14,423 nt of DNA from Pseudomonadota bacterium. Its GTDB lineage: Bacteria > Pseudomonadota > Alphaproteobacteria > Rhizobiales > Rhizobiaceae. The stretch is from NCBI GenBank assembly GCA_023451735.1, contig JAEXYH010000028.1:1-14423 (forward strand), given 5' to 3'. The stretch's first letter is position 1. Every line of letters starts with the position of its first letter. The notes below the pieces were generated by a model. It was not told the DNA's origin. It saw only the letters and a program-made list of their open reading frames with translations, and did not search any database. Positions 6,828-13,191 of the stretch are shown one piece after another. Made by a program: the position numbers and the translations under genes.

Positions 6828-8164
6828 TGCAGGCGAGCCTCGATAGTTTCGGTCGCATCAGCCGCCACTCCAGACAGGCCATCGCCTTTGAACAGGCGGT
6901 GCATGCATTGCGCGGCGGCATGACCGGGCAGTCCGGCCTGCTGGCCTTCGGAAACGGCAAATCCTATGGCGACAGTTGCCACAACGACGCTGGGGTGCTT
7001 ATCCCGATGCGGCCGCAGAAATCCGTGCTCAGCCTTGATGTCGCGACAGGCGTCGTGGAGGCGGAAGCGGGCATCTCGCTGGAAGAACTGATCGCGCATA
7101 TCGCTTCTCATGGTTTTTTCCTGCCGGTGACACCGGGCACCCGGTTCGTCACGCTCGGCGGCTCGATCGCCAATGACGTTCACGGCAAGAACCATCACCG
7201 CCGTGGCACATTCGGCTGCCATGTCGAGAGCTTCGAGCTGCTGCGGTCCGACGGTCTCACCTATCATTGCAGCGCCGCGGAAAATCCGGACCTGTTCTCG
7301 GCGACTATCGGCGGGCTCGGCCTGACGGGTCTTATCCTGTCCGCGCGGGTAAAGCTGATGAAGGTCGGCTCCCTCGACATCGACGAAAAGGTCACTGCCT
7401 TTTCTAGCCTCGACGGTTATTTCGATCTGGCGGCAGATGCCGACGAGGAGAACGAATATTCCGTCGCCTGGCTGGATCAGCTTGCATCCGGCAGATCTGC
7501 CGGCCGCGGCGTGCTGATTACCGGCAATCATGCGGACAACGGCAATTTCCGCACCGAAGGCGTGAAGGCGAAGCTCGCCGTTCCGTTCGAGTTGCCTTTT
7601 TCAGCGCTGAACCGGGTGAGCCTCGGGCTGTTCAATACGGCCTATTTTGCCGTCAACAGGCTGAAGTCCGCGCCGCATCTGGCCGGTTACGGCAAATTCT
7701 TTTATCCGCTCGACGGTGTCGGAGACTGGAACCGGCTTTATGGGCCGAGGGGTCTTTTCCAGCACCAAAGCGTCATTCCGTTCGAGGCGGGGCGTTCGGT
7801 CATTCCGGCCATGCTCGAGGCAAGCCGCAAGGCGGGATTGTCGTCCTTCCTCACCGTCTTGAAGCGCTTTGGCGATGTTGCCTCGCCGGGTTTCATGTCG
7901 TTTCCGCGCCCCGGCTATACGCTGACGATGGATTTTCCCAATCATGGCGAGAAGACGCTGGCGCTGCTGACGGTTCTCGACCGTATGACGCTCGACGCCG
8001 GCGGTCGGGTCAATCCCTACAAGGACAGCCGCATGGGCGCCGAAGTGTTCAAGGCCGGCCTTCCGCAATGGCCGCAACTGGAAAAGCTTCGGGACAAAAG
8101 CTTTTGCTCTGATTTCTGGCGCCGTACGGCGCTTGCCACGGATCACCCACGAGGACACCCATGA
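6827..8164 (+). CDS. FAD-dependent DprE1-like oxidoreductase (polyprenyl-phosphoribose 2'-oxidase)
   Basis: This 445-residue flavoprotein of the VAO/FAD-linked oxidase family is very close in motif order to mycobacterial DprE1. DprE1 oxidises the ribose 2'-OH of decaprenyl-phosphoribose to the keto sugar. FAD-binding marks are GNGKSYGD (42-49), TPGTRFVTLGGSIAND (102-117) and DVHGKNHH (117-124), the DprE1 signature. The substrate domain shows FYPLDGVGDWNRLYGP (292-307) and PYKDSR (397-402), with Lys399 matching the essential DprE1 Lys418. The position of DprE1 Cys387, the residue modified by benzothiazinones, is Thr367 here (GYTLTMDFP). Translation probably starts at the ATG sharing its A with the preceding stop. 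An upstream in-frame start inside the UbiA gene would add 21 non-homologous residues and is rejected. The gene ends in a 4-base ATGA overlap with the next one. The oxidoreductase family is certain; the exact lipid-sugar substrate is inferred from context. Confidence 0.93.
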   Translation: MQASLDSFGRISRHSRQAIAFEQAVHALRGGMTGQSGLLAFGNGKSYGDSCHNDAGVLIPMRPQKSVLSLDVATGVVEAEAGISLEELIAHIASHGFFLPVTPGTRFVTLGGSIANDVHGKNHHRRGTFGCHVESFELLRSDGLTYHCSAAENPDLFSATIGGLGLTGLILSARVKLMKVGSLDIDEKVTAFSSLDGYFDLAADADEENEYSVAWLDQLASGRSAGRGVLITGNHADNGNFRTEGVKAKLAVPFELPFSALNRVSLGLFNTAYFAVNRLKSAPHLAGYGKFFYPLDGVGDWNRLYGPRGLFQHQSVIPFEAGRSVIPAMLEASRKAGLSSFLTVLKRFGDVASPGFMSFPRPGYTLTMDFPNHGEKTLALLTVLDRMTLDAGGRVNPYKDSRMGAEVFKAGLPQWPQLEKLRDKSFCSDFWRRTALATDHPRGHP

Positions 8165-8577
8165 AATACATTCCGTTCATCCTCTTCACGGTGCTGACCA
8201 ATGCGGCTGCACAGCTGCTCCTGAAGCAGGGCATGCTGTCGCTCGGGCCGCTCAGCTTTTCCGCCGATACGATGATCCAGCGGATCTTTCAGATCGTCTT
8301 CAATCCGTGGGTCTTCTTCGGCCTCGCGACCTTCGTCATTTCGATGGCGTCGCATCTCTATGTGCTGAGCAAGGTGGACCTGTCCTTCGCCTACCCCTTC
8401 CTCAGCCTTGCCTATGTCGCCGTCGCGGTTCTGGCATGGCTGCTGTTCAAGGAGGAACTGGGCGCAATGAAGATCGCCGGAATCGCCTTCATCTGTGTCG
8501 GTACGGTGCTGATCGCACAGAGCGGGCATAAGGAAACGACAGATCAGACGGCGTCTATCGAGCGCGCCAATTCCTGA
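8161..8577 (+). CDS. Small EamA/SMR-family membrane protein, ArnE/ArnF-like; candidate lipid-sugar flippase
   Basis: This 138-residue protein has four predicted transmembrane helices and a short polar tail. It resembles the half-size EamA/SMR proteins that include ArnE/ArnF, proposed to flip undecaprenyl-phospho-aminoarabinose. Visible features are the N-terminal helix with NAAAQLLLKQGM, a middle segment DLSFAYPFLSLAYVAVAVLAW whose PFLSLAY core is common in this family, and a KEEL loop before the last helix. The start has a GAGGA five bases upstream and overlaps the stop of the oxidoreductase gene by four bases, so the two are translationally coupled. ArnE and ArnF act as a pair, whereas only one such gene is present, so it may work as a homodimer. 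The likely job is moving polyprenyl-phospho-pentofuranose to the periplasmic face. The substrate is inferred purely from the operon. Confidence 0.85.
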   Translation: MKYIPFILFTVLTNAAAQLLLKQGMLSLGPLSFSADTMIQRIFQIVFNPWVFFGLATFVISMASHLYVLSKVDLSFAYPFLSLAYVAVAVLAWLLFKEELGAMKIAGIAFICVGTVLIAQSGHKETTDQTASIERANS

Positions 8578-8619
8578 CCAACCCAATTTCGAACCGACAG
8601 AACGACGGGGATCAAAACC

Positions 8620-9630
8620 ATGAGACATATCATTTTCGGCGGTGACGGTTTCGTAGGGCGCCACCTTGCACCGAGACTGCAGGCCGCAGGCCACGAAGTC
8701 ATTGTTGCAGATATCGCCAAGAGCGATCTGCCGCATTATGGCGACATCCGCTTCGAAAACGTCGATGTGACCGATCCCGCCTCGATCGCCCGGGTCGGCA
8801 TCAAGGCCGACGACATGGTCTACAATCTGTCGGCCAAGATGCTGTCGCCGCTGCAGGTGCGCGCCAAGCGGCATGACTTCTTCTTCCCGGTCAACTACTA
8901 CGGCACCGAGAACATCATCAAGGCGATGGATCAGGCGGGCGCCAAGTCGCTCGTCCATTTCACCACCGACATGGTCTACGGTCACACTTTTGTCTGGCCG
9001 CAAACGGAAGAGCATCCCGTCGCGCCGCTCGGCGAATACGGGCTTTCCAAGCTGAAAACCGAGGAACTGGCGGTCGAATGGCGCAAGCGCGGCATGAATA
9101 TCTCGCTGTTCCGTCCTCGCCTGATCATCGGCCCCGGCCGTCTCGGTATTCTCTCGAAGCTCTTCAAGCTGATCGACAACAATCTGCCGGTGCCGATGAT
9201 CGGTTCGGGCAAAAATCCGTATCAGTTCATCTCGGTCTTCGATTGCGCGTCTGCGGCCCACGCGGCCTTTACCGCCGGTGTGCCGAACGAGGTCTATAAT
9301 CTCGGTTCGCTCAATCCGCCGCCGGTCAGAAAGCTGCTGGGCGACCTGATCAAGCATGCCGGTTCGAAGTCGATCCTTTTACCGACGCCTGCCTGGGCGG
9401 TGAAACGGACGCTCGATCTGTTCGACCTGATCAACATGCCGATCATGGATCCGGAACAATATCTGATCGCCGATGAAATGTGCGTTCTCGACGTCTCCAA
9501 GGGTGAACGCGAACTCGGCTGGGTGCCGCAGTATCGCGACGAGGACATGCTGATTGCCGCCTATTCCGAATATCGCAGGGGACTTGCCGGCGGTTCGCAG
9601 GACAATGTCGCTCACGCCAAGGCAGCCTGA
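8620..9630 (+). CDS. Extended SDR: NAD(P)-dependent sugar epimerase/dehydratase family
   Basis: The product is a 336-residue Rossmann-fold enzyme of the extended short-chain dehydrogenase/reductase type (NAD-dependent epimerase/dehydratase family). The dinucleotide motif is GGDGFVG (7-13). Asp31 at the end of the second strand favours NAD over NADP. The catalytic set is TTDMVYG (115-121) and YGLSK with Tyr140 and Lys144. RPRLIIGPGR (165-174) matches the usual family segment after the active site. In this operon the obvious role is the reduction that completes epimerisation after the DprE1-like oxidase, a step done in mycobacteria by DprE2, which is a shorter classical SDR. Alternatively it modifies a nucleotide sugar. 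The start follows a GGGG with a 9-base spacer, and the gap to the previous gene is 42 bases. The family is certain; the reaction is a hypothesis. Confidence 0.9.
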   Translation: MRHIIFGGDGFVGRHLAPRLQAAGHEVIVADIAKSDLPHYGDIRFENVDVTDPASIARVGIKADDMVYNLSAKMLSPLQVRAKRHDFFFPVNYYGTENIIKAMDQAGAKSLVHFTTDMVYGHTFVWPQTEEHPVAPLGEYGLSKLKTEELAVEWRKRGMNISLFRPRLIIGPGRLGILSKLFKLIDNNLPVPMIGSGKNPYQFISVFDCASAAHAAFTAGVPNEVYNLGSLNPPPVRKLLGDLIKHAGSKSILLPTPAWAVKRTLDLFDLINMPIMDPEQYLIADEMCVLDVSKGERELGWVPQYRDEDMLIAAYSEYRRGLAGGSQDNVAHAKAA

Positions 9631-9636
9631 AGGGGA
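9631..9636 (+). promoter_or_regulatory. Ribosome-binding site deciding the aminotransferase start
   Basis: AGGGGA lies seven bases before the ATG at 9644 and directly after the stop of the SDR gene. It fixes the start there. A longer frame beginning at 9554 would overlap the conserved end of the SDR and lacks such a site. Confidence 0.6.
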
Positions 9637-9643
9637 AAGAACG

Positions 9644-11119
9644 ATGGCCACTGTAGTCAGCCTGAACAACCACGATGACAATGCGATGATCGATCTTGCC
9701 GCCAATCCGGTGCGCGAGCTTGTCGCCAAGCCGGCGCTTATTTCGGTCGAGGAGGCCAAAGCGCTCGACGTGGCGAAGATAACCGATCTCTTCACCCGTC
9801 ATCTCAATCCCGGCCAGCTTCATTTCATGAAGCTCTTGGGCTTCCACAAGGTGAAGATCGAGCGTGCCGAGGGCATGTATTATTACGACCAGAACGGCCG
9901 CAAGATCCTCGATTTCTTCGGCGGGTTCGGTTCGCTGGCGCTCGGTCACAACCATCCCCGCATTCTCGACGCACGGCGCAAGTTCCAGGACGAGAATCGG
10001 CAGGAGATCGCCATCGCTTTCATGTCGCAATATGCGACGGCGCTGGCGCATAATCTTGCGGCCTGCTCACCGGGCGAGCTTGATATGGTGTTCCTCGGTT
10101 CTTCCGGTTCTGAGGCGATGGAGGCTGCAATCAAAGTGGCCGAGCGCGCTGCCGGTCCGAAGCGGCCGAAGATTGTTTATGCGGAAAATTCCTTCCACGG
10201 AAAAACCAAGGGTGTTCTGTCGATTACCGACGGCGCGCTTTACCGCGGGGAGTTCAAACTCGTCGACAACACCGTGAAAGTGCCGTTCGGCGATATCGAT
10301 GCGATCGAAATCGCCTTCCGCACCGATCCGGAAATTGGTGTGATCGTGCTGGAGACGGTGCAGGGCGGCGGCGGAATTATCCAGGCCGACACCGCCTTCT
10401 GGCAGCGGTTGCGCGAACTCTGCGACAAGTATGGCGTGCTGTGGGTCGCAGATGAAGTGCAGTGCGGTTTCGGTCGCACCGGCAAGTTCTATGCATTCGA
10501 GCATCATGGCGTGGTGCCGGATGTGACGGCGCTGGCAAAGTCGCTCGGCGGCGGCAAATCGGCCGTCGGTGCGATGATCGCCAAGCGCGAGGTCTATATG
10601 AAAGCCTATGGCACGCCGAAGACGGCGATGATCCATGCCATGGCGACTTTCGGAGGTATTGGCGAAGCCTGCGTGACGGCAATCGAAGCGATGAACGTGC
10701 TCTACGACGAGCATCTGATCGACAATTCGGCGAATACTGGCGACTACCTGCTGTCGCGCCTGAAGGAGCTTCAGGCCCGCTATCCGTCGCTGCTGAAGGA
10801 AGTCCGCGGCCAGGGCATGATGATCGGCATCGAGTTCCATGACCTGTCGAAGACCATGCCGCTGGTGCTGCGCCCGGTCGTCGCCATGCTGGACGACAAG
10901 CTGAAGGGCTCGCTGCCGGGCTTCATCGGCAGCCATCTGCTGCGCGATCACGGCGTGTTGGTAGCGTTCACCGAATACAACCGCAACGTCATCCGCCTGG
11001 AGCCGCCGCTGATTGCCGAGCGCGGTCATGTGGATGATTTCATCACGGCGCTCGACGAGGTCATGTCCCGCGGCATCGTGCGGATCGTGAAGGATTTTGT
11101 GGCCGCTCAGGTGAAGTGA
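9644..11119 (+). CDS. Class III PLP-dependent aminotransferase
   Basis: The product has 491 residues and is a fold-type I, class III aminotransferase related to ornithine/putrescine-type enzymes. Visible elements are the N-terminal strand and LDFFGGFGSLALGHNHP (89-105), the cofactor phosphate-binding GSSGSEA (152-158), ENSFHGKT (181-188), ADEVQCGFGRTG (269-280) with Asp270 contacting the pyridine ring, and the Schiff-base Lys299 in ALAKSLGGG. It also has an N-terminal extension of about 70 residues before the core, longer than in acetylornithine aminotransferases. It is the last gene of the operon, 13 bases after the SDR and followed by a hairpin terminator. Its role is not explained by an arabinofuranose pathway. 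It may aminate a sugar or polyol intermediate or supply an amino-acid-like decoration. I do not assign a substrate. Confidence in the enzyme class is high. Confidence 0.92.
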   Translation: MATVVSLNNHDDNAMIDLAANPVRELVAKPALISVEEAKALDVAKITDLFTRHLNPGQLHFMKLLGFHKVKIERAEGMYYYDQNGRKILDFFGGFGSLALGHNHPRILDARRKFQDENRQEIAIAFMSQYATALAHNLAACSPGELDMVFLGSSGSEAMEAAIKVAERAAGPKRPKIVYAENSFHGKTKGVLSITDGALYRGEFKLVDNTVKVPFGDIDAIEIAFRTDPEIGVIVLETVQGGGGIIQADTAFWQRLRELCDKYGVLWVADEVQCGFGRTGKFYAFEHHGVVPDVTALAKSLGGGKSAVGAMIAKREVYMKAYGTPKTAMIHAMATFGGIGEACVTAIEAMNVLYDEHLIDNSANTGDYLLSRLKELQARYPSLLKEVRGQGMMIGIEFHDLSKTMPLVLRPVVAMLDDKLKGSLPGFIGSHLLRDHGVLVAFTEYNRNVIRLEPPLIAERGHVDDFITALDEVMSRGIVRIVKDFVAAQVK

Positions 11120-11143
11120 GCTTTTCGACGTGAAACAGTGTCG

Positions 11144-11176
11144 AAGGCCGGGATCCGTTCCCGGCCTTTACTGTTT
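11144..11176 (+). terminator. Rho-independent terminator of the five-gene operon
   Basis: AAGGCCGGGA (11144-11153) and TCCCGGCCTT (11159-11168) form a perfect 10-bp GC-rich stem with a 5-base loop. An interrupted T-run (TTTACTGTTTT) follows on the + strand. It begins 24 bases after the aminotransferase stop. The stem overlaps the last base of the convergent gene's stop codon, so it may also help terminate from the - strand, though the T-run there is poor. A second, smaller repeat (TTCGAC 11124-11129, GTCGAA 11140-11145) could compete with it. Confidence 0.75.
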
Positions 11177-12841
11177 TCCGGCGAGGATATCCGGACGAAG
11201 GAGCATGTCCCAGCAGGGGTGAACTTCCACGATCTGCCGACCCTTCAACGCCTCCTCGTAATGGGCAAACAGCATGCGGCGTCCCGTCGTAAGCGGGCAT
11301 TTCGGTCGCAGCACCGCATCCGTCTCGCCAATCGAGCGGATGGCTTCCTCATCCAGAGGCGGTACGGTGCGATAAGGATCGGCTCCGATCTGGATATGTT
11401 TGGTTGCATTGCGATTGAGGAGCCAGGGGAAAGGATTGGTGAAATCGAGATTCATCAAGCTGTCGAGCCGAACATTATTCTGTGTCTCGAATGTCTTGAG
11501 TGACTCCACCAGACTGTTGGCCGAGATTATCCAATAAAGCTGGAAATCGAGTTCCGAGTAATATTGCCAACTCGGCAACTGCCCATGGGCGGACAGGTCT
11601 GCGTAGGCGGATGCGAAATTCTCGTAATGGCTTTCGAGATAAAATGCGCGATCGATGATTTCCTGACGCTGCGATACCTGCTGCATATTCTTCATGTCCG
11701 GCAGGCGTAGTCGATCGTAGGTCGGGGCCACGACGACGGCACGGAGCGTCTTGTGCGCCACCTTGGTGAAGGTGGGGATGACGCAGAATGCGGCGAGTGC
11801 AAGGAAAGCCATTTTTGGACCGTGCTCGACAAGTCTGACACGCTGGAAGATCATCAGGAGGACCGGCCAGATGAAGATGAATTCCTGGCTGCCGGTGTTT
11901 TGGGTTTCGAATATCACGCCGCCTGCAATGACGACCGAGAACCACCAGAAATTGTGATCGAAAAAGCGGATGTTTCGGTCTGCTCGGGTCCAGTCAATCC
12001 AGATCAACAGGAGCGCCATAATTCCGGCCGGCAGAACGACATCCAGCTTCAGCGACACCGCGGTCAGAAAGCGGGGGAGAAGTGAACCTTCATTCATGCC
12101 TGCGAGCTGGATGATGTCACGCATATAGCCCGACACAATACCGGTTATGAGTTCTGCAATCCCGAGCGGGACCAGGAAGAGAACGATGGCGATGATGCTA
12201 TGGCGCAGGGAAATGCGGCCGGACAGAAGCGCCAGAAGGCAGAACAGGCCACCGACCAGAAAGCCCGTGATCTTGGTCAGGAACAAGGCCAGCATAGTGG
12301 CTGCAATCAGCACTGCCATCCTGCGGCCGTCCTTCAGGAACACGAGGCCGCTGGTCAGGACATAAAGGAAGATGACGCTGTGGCGATTGTATATGCCAAA
12401 ACCGTCCAGCGTCGGAAACGGATGATAGGCGCTCACATTGGAAGGAAAGGTGGCGAAGACGAGGAATGGTATGAGCAGCGCGAAGGCGTAGGCCCTGCCG
12501 TGTCTGGAAACGTCTGCGAGAACGAGCGCCAGAATTGGGGCGGCAACAGGCAGGATGCACCATTGCGCCAAAAGAAGCGGCTGCGCATTCGGAAACAGCT
12601 TCAGGCCGCCAGCAAAAAGATAGTAGGGCAGGGGGCCGACCGGGGTCGAGAAATCTACACTCGGGATTTGGCCCATCCATATCCGCTGTGCCGCATCAAG
12701 ATAGAGATAAGTGTCCCAATACATCGGCCCGATCGGGGCCACGGTCGGGATGATGAGAAGCAGGATCAGCGGGACAAATGCAACAAGCAGCCAGAAAATT
12801 GGCCGCGAGAAAACACTTCTGAACGTGGATACGCCAGCCAT
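11168..12841 (-). CDS. Polytopic membrane protein, GT-C glycosyltransferase-like; candidate pentofuranosyl transferase
   Basis: This 557-residue protein has an N-terminal helix, then a first periplasmic loop with acidic residues typical of GT-C enzymes: WDTYLYLDAA around 42-51 and DFSTPVGPLPYY at 63-74. About ten more helices extend to roughly residue 375. The last 180 residues are a soluble, presumably periplasmic, domain rich in aromatic and charged residues. GT-C enzymes use polyprenyl-phospho-sugars as donors on the periplasmic face, as mycobacterial arabinosyltransferases do. This makes it the natural user of the product of the adjacent operon. Similarity is by topology and loop motifs only; I do not recognise a named family. 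The ATG at 12841 has a GGGGG about four bases upstream. The gene converges on the operon, with the shared terminator between them, so it has its own promoter in the AT-rich region to its right. Confidence 0.8.
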   Translation of the reverse strand: MAGVSTFRSVFSRPIFWLLVAFVPLILLLIIPTVAPIGPMYWDTYLYLDAAQRIWMGQIPSVDFSTPVGPLPYYLFAGGLKLFPNAQPLLLAQWCILPVAAPILALVLADVSRHGRAYAFALLIPFLVFATFPSNVSAYHPFPTLDGFGIYNRHSVIFLYVLTSGLVFLKDGRRMAVLIAATMLALFLTKITGFLVGGLFCLLALLSGRISLRHSIIAIVLFLVPLGIAELITGIVSGYMRDIIQLAGMNEGSLLPRFLTAVSLKLDVVLPAGIMALLLIWIDWTRADRNIRFFDHNFWWFSVVIAGGVIFETQNTGSQEFIFIWPVLLMIFQRVRLVEHGPKMAFLALAAFCVIPTFTKVAHKTLRAVVVAPTYDRLRLPDMKNMQQVSQRQEIIDRAFYLESHYENFASAYADLSAHGQLPSWQYYSELDFQLYWIISANSLVESLKTFETQNNVRLDSLMNLDFTNPFPWLLNRNATKHIQIGADPYRTVPPLDEEAIRSIGETDAVLRPKCPLTTGRRMLFAHYEEALKGRQIVEVHPCWDMLLRPDILAGKQ

Positions 12842-13191
12842 TTTGCCCCCGAATTCACATTGATGCCGGCGTTCCCAGTCATGCGAGCATCGAACAAGTC
12901 TCGATACGTAGTCTCCAAATATAATTAATTCATTATCGCCGGGTGGTCAGAAATATAGGCCAGTGTTTCTTCCGTCTCCTCTAGGCTAAATCTTCAAATA
13001 TATAGCGATATTCGAAGGTGCTTGGCGACTATGCCGAAGAGTGTATAGCGCCATGTCGATTGGGTCGGGCGGCCGTATATGCCGTTGTTTTTCGAGAGCG
13101 CAACCAGCGGCGGGGCGATAAAATATTTGAAGCTTGTAATTTATTTTGTGCTGGTGTTGGCTGTCCTCCAGTAACCTGCGGGAGCCGCGCC
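12842..13191. other. Divergent intergenic region between the GT-C-like gene and pcaF
   Basis: These 350 bases contain no convincing gene. A reading frame from a GTG at 13018 merely extends pcaF and has no family character. The region is clearly AT-richer than its surroundings at 12916-12935, 12990-13015 and 13118-13146, which fits promoters for both flanking genes. Small inverted repeats occur: AATAT/ATATT around 12998-13013 and the 8-base palindrome AAATATTT at 13121-13128. A TAAAAT near 13119 could be a -10 element for pcaF, but no good -35 is spaced to it. I see no clear binding site for known pca regulators. Confidence 0.45.
13180..13184 (+). promoter_or_regulatory. Ribosome-binding site deciding the pcaF start
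   Basis: GGGAG ends seven bases before the ATG at 13192. That start gives the usual PcaF length of about 400 residues and an N-terminus that matches thiolases immediately (DAFICDYIRTPVGRFGG). Confidence 0.6.

Noticed and set aside
8143..9357. A 404-codon open frame on the - strand opposite the SDR and small membrane protein genes
   Set aside because: It is low-complexity in charge (Arg/Asp/Gln-rich), has no family motifs and lies opposite genes with clear catalytic motifs. It is a product of GC-rich third positions.
10067..11029. A 320-codon open frame on the - strand opposite the aminotransferase
   Set aside because: The + strand carries the full PLP-enzyme motif set, and the antisense product is His/Arg/Gln-rich without domains.
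12200..12928. A 242-codon + strand frame opposite the start of the GT-C-like gene
   Set aside because: It is very rich in Gln, Lys and Arg, as expected for the antisense of membrane helices; no motif and no ribosome-binding site were seen.
13018..13191. N-terminal extension of pcaF from an upstream GTG
   Set aside because: The extra 58 residues are Cys/Arg-rich and unlike thiolases, and a good ribosome-binding site and family start occur at 13192.
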